Below, piece by piece: positions 55,248 through 64,000 of a stretch of DNA of 64,000 nt (the stretch's first letter is position 1; each line of letters starts with the position of its first letter). Source of the DNA: Phanerochaete sordida (Eukaryota; Basidiomycota; Agaricomycetes; Polyporales; Phanerochaetaceae); contig BPQB01000059.1 of the NCBI GenBank assembly GCA_019973155.2, positions 62,001 through 126,000 on the forward strand. The letters are read 5' to 3'. The notes below the pieces were generated by a model. It saw only the letters and a program-made list of their open reading frames with translations, was not told the DNA's origin and searched no databases. The position numbers were made by a program, and so were the translations under genes.

Positions 55248-57065
55248 GGTCGACGGCGAGCGGGAATGTGGGCGCAGCAGCGGCAGGAGGTGGTAGGAGG
55301 TAAGAGAGGTTAGAACGGCGTGTGCGAATTTGTGGTCAGCATCAGGATGGATGCATTCGGACTCGGGGGTAGCGGTAAGCTTTGCACAGGTGCGGCATCC
55401 ATAAACGTCCTCTGTCATCCTGCACAGTCACCCGCACCTCTTGCCGTTTCGGCCGGGATTCCGACTTCCCCGTCCAGAATCGGTCCCAACGGAGGCCTCG
55501 TATAGCCTCTTTGGCACCCAAACCCACTCTCGATCCGGAGATTCCGCAGGATTTGTCCGGCCCTCGCCCGCGCTGACATATTCGGCGCTCCCTCCGCTCT
55601 CACCTCGCCGTCCGCGTCCGACGCGTAACACCTCCCGACGCCGTGCCTTACGTCGCGCGCGCTCGCTGCCCCCATGCGCCCCACGCCGCGCTGCCTGGCG
55701 CCGCCGACGCCCGCAACGCTGAGGCGCAGGCCTCTGCCCCGACGTCCGACCCGACCGCCGCGGCCCAGCGTCCGGGGCAGCACTCTCCTTTGCTATTCCC
55801 AGCAGCCGCGCGTGTCAGCTGCCAGCCCGCCGTGGCACGCCTGCGTCCCCGCGCGCGCCAGGACCCCACGTTGCAGCAGTGCCCCGCGTGCCCGTCCGGG
55901 GCCCACCCGCGCCCGCACACGCCCCGCACGCCGTAGTCACTGCGCGCCGCGTCCCTGCGCACCGCCGCGGCGCCCCCGTCAGCCGCGTCGCGTCAACGCC
56001 CACGCGCCCTGATACGCTCACCGGCTGTCCGGTGCGTCCTGGGAACCCCGGCGCGTGCTACGCCTGCGGATGGGCTTGGACGTTTCACCAGCGAGGACTG
56101 CCCCTGCATGTGGAGCGGCGCGCAATCGCGCTCGGGCGTCGCACCCAGCTGCACCTTTGGCCCGCTCCCGTTTCAGCCGTGTGGGACCGCCCTCGCCGAG
56201 TCCTAGTCAATGTGCAGCCTCGGGGCTGCGCTCTGCAGGGGAAATGGACGTTTCTGCCCTTCACCGCGATACAGCGGTGAGCATAAGCACGCACGCTCGC
56301 AAGATACGACTCAGGCTACGAGTCTCGCGTTGTATTTTATCGCCATACGACGAGCTACTTCAGCCTTGACCCGCGCATACTTACTATTCCCCACCCCCTT
56401 TTGATAATACTTTGGACCTTTCCGCTTGCCCTTCACTCCGGCTTCCCTTTCACCTCAAACCCAGGTCCCAGCTCCGTGTAACAGACCTCTGGCTACGCTC
56501 TCGTATTTTTACCGCAATTTTAGGCGGGCTTCGACGAGGACAGCAGACGTTGCAGAACAGCAGGTCTGTTCGAGACCAGTGATGATAATTTGATTATCGA
56601 CGGATTTCCGTAATAAGCCACGATCGCGCTCAGGGGATTGGTTGATGATCCGGCGCTAATGCAGTCGCATCCCCTCGAACACTGGATTTCGGTGACTCCT
56701 GCAACGACGAGGACAGAGAGGCACAAAGAAACTAGCAGGATCAAAAGTATACTACTTTATGGAAGCTCAGACACAGTTTGAGAGAAAACTGTCTGTGTGA
56801 TCGCTGTCACGGAGCCGAACGAATCGGCGCTTAGTCTTGATAAAGCCTCCAGCCAGTCGTGTTAGAAATCCACTACCTCCGCAGACTCGAATTCCATCTG
56901 TTAGACCACACGGGCATCATTGCTGACGATTGTTCTCTCTCATAAATAATTCACAGCCCGGAAGGATGAGTGGTGACGGAGGGACAGCGGAATTATCAAC
57001 ACTAGACGTTTTATCAAAAGGGGGGGAGGAATAGTACCGCACTCACATCCTCGAGCTGCATCTTA
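55248..57065. other. Gene-free region of 1.8 kb
   Basis: Upstream region of the flippase, very GC-rich and pyrimidine-rich on the plus strand between 55600 and 56200, then AT-richer from 56300. ORFs are short, overlap in all frames and have no recognisable content. Confidence 0.4.
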
Positions 57066-57609
57066 CAGTGCGTTGCATATGAAACTGCGCACCGCGAATT
57101 TCGCGCAGTTGTTTGTCCCGTACAAATTCGCCTTATCGGGTGAAGTGGTGGTCACAGATGGAAAATATTCGCCTGGCACATATATAGCAGGCGTTCATGC
57201 AAAGGGTTTTGACTGGCAGCTGCAGAGCGAATATGTTCAGCACTGTGAACTCCCAATGTACCGCCGATTAGGTGGGACCCTTCGCGAGGATACCATCCAA
57301 CACACGCTAGCCGCTCATTTCGCAGCGTTAGCGCGCGCAAGTGGTGGTCTGCCGCCCTCCCGCAATTTCACGCAATTCGTTTCGCTGAAAGCTGTACGCC
57401 AGCGTGTAGCTATGTTAAACACCCTCGCAATGCTATCGCGCCCTGTAGCCAGCAAAAGCGTGAGCTGCAATAATCCGTGACGGGCGCGCTCTAGGCCTGT
57501 GACCCAACTGTGACCGAGGCCGTTGCCTCGAAAGGTATCCGTTGTACCGATGTACCGAACAAATATCGCCGCGAAAATCACGGTGTGCAGTTTCATATGC
57601 AACGCACTG
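57066..57609. mobile_element. Tc1/mariner-type MITE
   Basis: A 544-bp segment has terminal inverted repeats beginning CAGTGCGTTGCATATGAAA at both ends (57066 forward; 57609 in reverse complement). They match for about 24 bases and then continue with mismatches (GCGCACCG versus GCACACCG). The TA dinucleotides at 57064-57065 and 57610-57611 fit a TA target duplication. Tc1/mariner elements insert at TA and often start CAGT. A 135-codon ORF inside shows no transposase DDE/D motifs, so the element is non-autonomous. Confidence 0.72.
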
Positions 57610-57611
57610 TA

Positions 57612-58125
57612 GGTGTTCCTGTCAGTTTCTGTAGCGACGCGGCGGTGGAGGCTGGTCGCTTCATCGCGCGCAAAGCGTGTGGGATTTCATTGAATGAGTC
57701 TTGCGTCGTGCAGCTCGTGTGCGCTTTGTAATATGAGCTGATTCGCCAAATCTAACCATACATAGCAGTATGATATCGGATACCAAGGACCTGTGGCGTC
57801 GAAGATTCGTGTCCCCTATCGACAGCGTCATTCCATAGTGCGCGTGGCGTGGGAAAGCTGAACTGCACCAGGTCAGAAGCACAACAACCCCATGCATTGG
57901 TTCTACAGCAGTATCATACATTGCGTTTCTATTCATTTGCTTAGCTCGCCTTCCCGCGCGTCGGTGCGCCCGTCCCAGGGAGATACGTCGGAGATCTTCC
58001 ACCACACGTTGGTTGGTCGGTATCGATGTCGATGTCGCGAGCCGGTCTTGATGCGGACGGCCTAGAGCTCTGATCCCAACCTGCAGGTCAAAACAAAACC
58101 AGTGGTCAATTAAAGCCGTCCAGGA
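57612..58125. other. Intergenic region
   Basis: Between the MITE and the 3' end of the AHA1 gene; no supported ORF. Confidence 0.5.
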
Positions 58126-59553
58126 CTACTTGTAGACATAGGGTATGGTAAAGGCTGCGGCGAGCGCAAGCACCGCGAGCACGACGGCGACGACGGGCTT
58201 GCTCGTCGCCTCGGCGTGCGGCGCGCTGTCCGCGTTGATGCGCTTGCGCTGCGGCGGCGGCGGCTCGTAGATGGAGAGTTGTACGTACCCGATGGACTTG
58301 AGACCGTGGACACTGCAGGGAGATGTCAGGATGCGCGCCGACGAGGCAAAGAAGGGGACGCACTAGTATCCGTTGATGTTGCGGTTGATCTCCTCCTCCA
58401 TGCCCAGCGGCACGCCGGCGAGCGACCATGTCACCTTCGTGTGGTCGCTGCCCTGGTCGAGCGTCGTTGTGAGGGTCGCGAAGTGACCTGCATGATGCTT
58501 GTAAGTCGCACACGCCGAGATGGCCAGGGTAGCATGCATACCTTCTGGCCAAGACGGGCTCGAGAGCGCCCATGTTTGGACGATCTCCTTGGGTGGGTTG
58601 AGCGTAACATACTTGCCCTTGACACCTCCGCCAAATAGGAAGTACTCGGTGTCGGGCTGGGCAGCAGACTGTGTCTTGTTTAGCACATCGCGGGCTCTTC
58701 ATTCACAAGGATCGAAAGCGTACCTTCGCAGGAGCGCGCGTCCACGACGGTATCCTCTTTTCGTCGGTAAGAATGGAGAATAGGTCGTCCGCAGAGGCCA
58801 TAAATGACGCCTCTACGGAGACGGTGGTTGCGTTCACGGCCTTGGCATCCTTCTTCGCCGCAGGCTTCGCAGCGACAGGCGCGCTTGCTGGCGCGGCGGA
58901 CGACGCGGTGTTGACAGACGCAGCGGGCGCAGGCGTGCCTGTGCGGCTGGGTTCCGCGCTGACCATCAGGTCCTTGCCGTGCGTGTCGATGAGCGCGGAC
59001 GGGAACTCGGAGAGCTTCGCCTCAAGTGCGACCGGGAGGCGCGCCCTGGCGAGCGCGAAGACCTTGTCGACGGCCGGGCTCCGCTCGGTGCTGAGGCTCC
59101 AATTCCACTAAAGACCGTGTTTGTGGGATGTCCTTCTGTCAGCGAAGGCGAGGAGGGCATACCTGATACTCCGAGAGGCCATCGAGCGTGATCTCATGCG
59201 AGACCTCCGGGATGCTGAGCTTGCCGAGGACCTCCGTGCCGTCCTCAGCCTTGCCGGACCACTTGAGCTCGACCCTGCATTCGTAGATCGTGAGGAGCCT
59301 GTGCGTGCTGGTCAGCGTCCGTCTTGCAGCGTAGAGCGGCAGCCGCGTACTTGGACTTGCGCCGGCCGAGCTCGACATCTCCGTCCACTTCGACGACCTC
59401 CGAGATAGACACTTCCTCCTCGCCGTCGCCCTTGACGGCGATGGTCGTGAGCTCGCGCTCGAACCAGGTCTTGGCCCACGGCGTCACGTTCTTGTTCTTC
59501 CAGTGCCAGTTGGCGGTCGTCGAGGCCATCGGAGGAGGCGGAACAGCAGCCAT
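58126..59553 (-). CDS. AHA1: Aha1-type Hsp90 co-chaperone with C-terminal membrane segment
   Basis: Six exons: 59351-59553, 59163-59298, 58724-59107, 58542-58668, 58364-58487 and 58126-58312, giving 386 residues. The N-terminal Aha1 domain has ANWHWKNKNVTPWAK, corresponding to the conserved NxNNWHW region, and YECRVELKWSG. A linker rich in Ala/Pro/Lys leads to the AHSA1 domain (VEASFMASADDLFSIL, PSWTRAP, FGGGVKGKYVTLNP, VTWSLAGVPLGMEEEI). Aha1 binds the Hsp90 middle and N-domains and stimulates the ATPase. Unusually, the C-terminus adds about 45 residues with PPPPQRKRINADS. A hydrophobic segment follows (PVVAVVLAVLALAAAFTIPYVY), which resembles a tail anchor. This suggests that a pool of the protein is bound to the endoplasmic reticulum or another membrane. 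Confidence 0.87.
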
Positions 59554-60113
59554 GGCTTATTAGAGCGAGATAAGTAGGGAGTAGAGCGCGAAGAGAGGCA
59601 CAGAGGAGAGAACAGAAAAGCAGGAAGACGTCACGAAACTCGAGCCGCCACCGTGAGCGCGGTTTATGAGAGCTTGCGCGCAACTTGCCCGCCGTCTCGA
59701 ACATTCCACCGCATTCGGCTACCGACACGTACTTCACAGGCAGACACGAGCAGAAAATGTCTGAACAGCTCAGCAATACGGTTTGCTACAGCCAACGTCA
59801 ATGTAATCGTTCAGACCGTCCGGGAGTCTGAGCAATTTGTTTTGCATAGACGAAGCCGTGCCGGGAGGTGGATCACATCTTGAATAGGAAAGCGTCGGGA
59901 TTACGATCGCACCAGTGCGCGGCAAGGCATGACATTAGGGAAGGAGCGTAGCGACAGTAATAGCAGCGGAAGTAAAAACAACAATTGAGTCCTGTCATCC
60001 AGTGGGAACGAGCGGTACGGACGAAAGCATCCAAGGGGGTATCGGAATTTTCAAAGGACAAACAACAGGGTCACCAAGGGAAGAAATGGCGCAGAGCTGC
60101 AGGCGTAGGCACC
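59554..60113. other. Intergenic region
   Basis: Upstream of AHA1 and 3' flank of CDC10. Nothing else recognised. Confidence 0.5.
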
Positions 60114-61282
60114 CTACGACGCTGCCGGACGGTTTGTCTGCTCCTTGAGCGCGAGCAGCTGCTTTGAGCGGAACGCTTCGTAGTGGATCTGCGCCGTCGT
60201 CTCGATGAGGTCCTGCAGGTGGGTCCTGGTCAGGAAATTCCGCAAGTAGACGAACTCGCAGTGCTTCTCGTCCTCGACGTTGATCACGCCCCAGCGCGTC
60301 TTGCGTCCACGGACAGTCTTGCCGTCAATAATCACGCTGCGCTCAGAGCCGACGACCGCGAAGGGGATCATGTTCTACGTCTCTGTTAGCACGTGCCAAT
60401 ACTAGAGGCATTGACTGCACGCACCCGGATGCTCTCGTTGAGCTGGATCTCCTCCTCATCGTTCTCCTCAGTGTCGAACGGGTAGAGACGGATGTTGTGG
60501 TACGTCATCTCTGCGCAAATCTTCTGCTTGAAAGCCTCGCGCTCCTCGAGGGTCAGGCTGTCCGCCTTGGCAATGACAGGCACAACGTTGACGACCTCGC
60601 TCAGCTTCTTCATGACAATGATGTCAATGGGCCGGAGAGAGTGGCCGCTGGGGTTGATAAAGTACAATGCGCAGTGGATACGCGTGTCCTGGATGTGCCG
60701 GTCGCGCATGGCGGTCAGCTCCTTGCGCAGGTATGCGCTGTGCTGGTCCTTAATGTACTTGATGATGGGATCCCAGCTGGAACCATGATAAGCATTGCAT
60801 TCCACGCGCGCGAGATGCGATAATGGCGCACCAGCCCTCGTTGTTGATTTGGTCGCCATACCCGGGCGTGTCGACAATGTTCAAGCGCAGGCGGACACCG
60901 TTCTCAACGATGACTATCCAAGGCTTTTCAGTACGTGCCGCACACGTGCCTGGATATCGCACGTACCATGTGAGACCGGGTGAATCTCCGTCGTCTGCCT
61001 CACTGGCTCGTCAGCAGCAAGACGTCCCTTCGAGTCGATGAGGTGCGAGGCGAAGATGGTGTTGATGAGCGTCGACTTTCCCAAGCCCGTCTGGCCTATA
61101 GATTTCGTTCAAATATGGCGCAAAGCCGTTGGGGCAAGTAGGTACGAACCGACAACGATCACGTTGAACTGGAAGCCACGCTTCAAGAGCTTGTGCTCAA
61201 TCTGCGCGGTGATGCTGTCGAAACCGACGTAGGACGACGCGCGAATCTCGTCAGTAGAAGTTGTGGGGCTGCTGGCCGACAT
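60114..61282 (-). CDS. CDC10: Septin Cdc10
   Basis: Five exons: 61150-61282, 60967-61095, 60832-60913, 60425-60776 and 60114-60374, giving 318 residues. The N-terminus SSYVGFDSITAQIEHKLLKRG is characteristic of the Cdc10 subgroup. The GTPase signature motifs are G1 GQTGLGKS, G3 DTPGYGD and G4 AKAD. The septin unique element (KTRWGVINVEDEKHCEF and LRNFLTRTHLQDLIE) is present, and the C-terminus is short without the coiled coil found in other septins. Cdc10 forms the central pair of the septin rod, which builds rings and collars at septa and growth sites beneath the plasma membrane. Exon 1 ends within the G1 glycine; introns are 48-55 nt. Assignment is secure. Confidence 0.93.
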
Positions 61283-62258
61283 GTCGCTCGGACTTGACTG
61301 GAGGATGAAGGAGCGGAGGGACGTGCGAGGTGACGGGAAGGAAGGGACGGTTGGTGCGACGATTCGAAAACACGCTTCGATACAAGCGTTTGAAAGGGCA
61401 TTCAAGTCTAGGCTTACGCCGGCTCAGCGGGGCTTGAACTATAGCTTACGAGAGTTAGTACTTTCACTGATGGGCTTAACAACCGCCATAACAACAGTTC
61501 ATCATTCGACCCATCATGACCTCGAGCTTGTTCCACCTCGCAAGGCCTCGGCAAGAAACTCGCACTATTCACAGTGATTTAGCCTCATCTACCGTTTGCT
61601 GTCTCTGAGGCCCCTCAAAAATGGGCGATCCTGTTCTTCAGCGCCGTCTCGAGTCGACGCCACATCCTTTGCGATCCCTTCATCCACCCACGGCTTGAAC
61701 AGCTTCGGACCGATGTACCCTTGCACCTACCATCCGGGCCTGTAGGCACCGTCTTTTGCATCGCCAGCGCTCAGGCCGACGACGAGTTTTGCAGTCGCGT
61801 TGAGGCCTGAGGACTACTGCCCCGGCATCAGGTCCTTCGTTCGCAACAAAGGGCCCCAGCAACACAAGTACTGTTGTGTCATATGTACCATGCATAAGGT
61901 ACAATTCTCGTTGCCTGGTTTCCGTTTCGCTCAATTCTCATATTCTTGTCTCAGGATGATGGCGTTTGTCTGTGCGAAGACCTGTTTGCGCGTATAAATC
62001 CTGCCTACGAACGACAACCCTCAAGTCTTCAAGGAATTACGCCGATCTGGTGATATGCTCTACCCATCAACTGCCTTCGCAGAGACTGCTCCATGTACTG
62101 CTGCGTAAGATTACTCCCCAGCCGACTTAAAGGCCAAGCTAACAATCAGCTGCTTCGTCAGGCGTCGCAATTCGAGTAAGGCCTTCCAACAGAAATCGCG
62201 GCTAGGACGCGAAGGACTCAGCAAGCTTCAGCTGAGGTCAGCAAAGCTCTCCACAGTA
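61283..62258. other. No supported gene
   Basis: Upstream region of CDC10 and a further 0.7 kb with short ORFs only. Confidence 0.4.
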
Positions 62259-62798
62259 TTGCCCGTATATTCACGTGTATGCAGAGCTTCTGCCCGCCCT
62301 GTTCACGATCGCTGCGGCGGTTTGTATGACGGCATCGAAGATTACTATCTGGAGGAAAACAGCCGGGTGGCAGCTTGGGTCAAGAATGAAAAGGCGAAGA
62401 GTCGTGATATCCTGAAAGAACCCTTGCGCGCGAAGCTTCACACATTCCGAACATGCATGTGCGCTCTCGAAACCGCCGGCATCGATTTCGACCCTCGGCG
62501 ACCCCGCTCCCGTGTTCCTGTGCAAGGCGAGCCGGGACGCCTCGCCAGGGATGCACGGGCGGCGTGGCGGAACCTGCATTCTGTGCTTCTCGAGTTGGAC
62601 GCCTGGGACAAGATCCTCGATGGCACAGCCGAACGCAGGCGCCTGGACTGGGACCGCCGGCGCCGGAGCATGGCCCAAGCGAGGATGCTGCACTGCGCAC
62701 GCCTTGCGGCGTACGAGGCGCGGCAGCGGGCGGCGGCGAGGCTCCTCGCCGCAGGGAAGACGGTGTTGTATGGACTACGCTGGATCTACCTCCGGTGA
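62259..62798 (+). CDS. Orphan ORF, hypothetical charged protein
   Basis: An open frame of 179 residues with balanced composition and few rare residues. There is no recognised domain. Visible features are an acidic patch (GGLYDGIEDYYLEEN), a basic helix-like stretch (KNEKAKSRDILKEPLRAKLH) and Arg/Ala-rich helices in the C-terminal half (ERRRLDWDRRRRSMAQARM, AAYEARQRAAARLLAAG). The start at 62259 is the first ATG; the real gene may begin later or have upstream exons. Whether it is expressed cannot be judged from sequence. Confidence 0.35.
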   Translation: MPVYSRVCRASARPVHDRCGGLYDGIEDYYLEENSRVAAWVKNEKAKSRDILKEPLRAKLHTFRTCMCALETAGIDFDPRRPRSRVPVQGEPGRLARDARAAWRNLHSVLLELDAWDKILDGTAERRRLDWDRRRRSMAQARMLHCARLAAYEARQRAAARLLAAGKTVLYGLRWIYLR

Positions 62799-63594
62799 TA
62801 TGTTGTCGCTCTCTAACCAAATTGTATCCATTTCCTCATGGCGACCCGCTGTGTACTGGGTGAACGCTTAGCGCGGACGCCTCCCTGGATGGGTGCCATG
62901 ATCTGGCGTCGGGTTCGGGCGACAAAGCTGTGCACTGACGGCTTTCGTTCTTAGCGCCAAGGTCGCAGGTTCCCTCTGCGAGCACGCTGAGGTACGTTGA
63001 ACTCTCCTGTAATATTTTGTTTGGGTGACTCACAATCTGCTTGCAGGCCGCGTCGGGCTGAGAACACTGCCGAGGACTTGGCTAATTCACTGCCCGAGCG
63101 GGTACAGACCGCCCTACAGGGTGCGCCCGCTATCAAAAGCATCGTGCGCACGTCGTCCTAGTGTGGGTCGGCGGCATATCATCAAGGGGATCGACGACCG
63201 TGTTCCAGTGCGTTTCGGCTGAAGACCGTCGCTCTAACCACGGTGGAACACTGTCAAGTGCGTCCACCATGCTCGCTCGTTGCACGCGAGTCACGGCGCA
63301 CGCGTCCGACGCGGATTGCGCAGTCGACTGACGTCTGGAGGTAAGACAAGCTAAGCTGAACCTTGTCCAACCGCGCCCTTCGCTAACTGAGCGCATCAAT
63401 CAGACGTAACGAAACACCGATCGAGGCAATGCTTGCGCCTTGCCCCGGGCTCTTCTCTTGTGCCTCGTGGCAGTCCGCAGGTTCGCGAGAGGCAACGTCT
63501 ATAACTGCCGGACCTGCGGTGGCAGGTACCCACCGTCTGCCATTCTCTCCCCACATCTGCAGGCAGGACGATTACTGTCAGGTCTCGAGGAACC
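62799..63594. other. No supported gene
   Basis: Short ORFs only; the right part is the upstream region of the partial secreted-protein gene. Confidence 0.4.
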
Positions 63595-64000
63595 ATGCGC
63601 TTCTCCGGCAGAATCGCTATGTGGCTGTCGTTGTTAACTGCCCAACATGCCCTCGCGCAGCTCCCAAATACATTCCGATGGTCTTTCGACACGGCGGTAA
63701 GTAAACCTGTCTTCAGTAGCGGATCTGATCCAGCTCACAATCAGAGCAGGTCGTCGCTGGAGGGCTTGAGGAATGCCTGATTCTCCAAGTCGCGCTGGAG
63801 CCCGTGGACAATAGTAATCCTCCGGCCGGATCGTTCGGAGTCCCTCCATTTTACATGTTGGCGTTCGAACCAGGCGGCGTCCCGACCACCTCCGTCCTTG
63901 GCTCGGATCCCACACAGCTAGCATGGCAAGTGAACCACGTTCGTGGTGCGTGAGCGCGACCCTCAGTCCGCTTTCCATCGCGTTAAACCCTCCAAATCAA
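63595..64000 (+). CDS. Secreted or membrane sensor-like protein, partial (runs off the window)
   Basis: Two exons are visible: 63595-63696 and 63750-63945. The next intron starts GTGCGTGAG and the rest lies outside. The first exon encodes a signal peptide (MRFSGRIAMWLSLLTAQHALA) and LPNTFRWSFDT. The second has ECLILQVALEP, GVPPFYMLAFEPGG and GSDPTQLAWQVNH. This N-terminal domain is common in basidiomycete surface proteins that continue with a Ser/Thr-rich stalk, a membrane helix and a cytoplasmic tail. That continuation is expected but not seen. Function unknown. Confidence 0.7.

Noticed and set aside
57073..57480. 135-codon ORF inside the MITE as a possible transposase
   Set aside because: Too short, and no DDE/D-type motifs or helix-turn-helix pattern were seen; it starts inside the terminal repeat.
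1..64000. tRNA, rRNA and CRISPR features
   Set aside because: No convincing tRNA A and B box pairs, rRNA segments or regularly spaced direct repeats were found.

Overview
The window looks like nuclear DNA of a filamentous basidiomycete, class Agaricomycetes. The genes carry many short introns (about 45-65 nt, GT..AG). Several encode families that are typical of or restricted to Agaricomycetes: a FunK1-type kinase, a DUF6534 seven-helix membrane protein, a DUF7598 protein, RGTW-motif membrane proteins and Kre9-like secreted proteins. Nothing bacterial or viral was seen. Exon coordinates below were worked out by hand from reading frame, splice signals and family similarity. Where the exon lengths sum to a whole number of codons, this is stated in effect by the protein length.

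Layout, left to right. 1-10.5 kb: an RGTW-family membrane protein (1598-3388), a Kre9-like secreted protein (3925-4502, minus), a disordered protein (5760-7454, minus) and a secreted App1-domain phosphatase-like protein (8841-10456). 10.8-15.0 kb: a 4.19 kb GC-rich composite palindrome flanked by TTAA, with no recognisable gene. It is the main accessory feature of the window. 15.5-22.6 kb: a 17-exon DUF6534 gene with 10-, 12- and 14-nt microexons (minus), a gene-poor stretch, a Ser/Thr-rich single-pass membrane protein and a DUF7598 protein (minus). 23.2-30.1 kb: a ZCCHC8/PSP-like zinc-knuckle gene whose start overlaps the end of a glutaredoxin-like gene (both minus), and, divergently, a long gene that appears to join a CCCH zinc finger, ankyrin repeats and a Clp-like AAA+ ATPase. 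30.7-40.4 kb: a membrane-anchored SH3 protein, an F-box/WD40 protein (minus), a large SNF2-family ATPase and a CHK-like small-molecule kinase. 40.7-49 kb: a paralogue of the first RGTW gene, a second membrane-anchored SH3 protein and a FunK1 kinase (minus). 49.6-55.3 kb: a P4-ATPase lipid flippase (minus). 55.3-64 kb: a mariner-type MITE, an Aha1 co-chaperone with an unexpected C-terminal membrane segment (minus), the septin Cdc10 (minus), one orphan ORF and the start of a secreted protein cut by the window edge.

The genes do not form one pathway or metabolic cluster. Several concern the cell surface and cell polarity (Cdc10, the flippase, two SH3 membrane proteins, secreted and wall-like proteins). 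Others act in protein and RNA homeostasis (Aha1, Clp-like ATPase, ZCCHC8-like, F-box/WD40).
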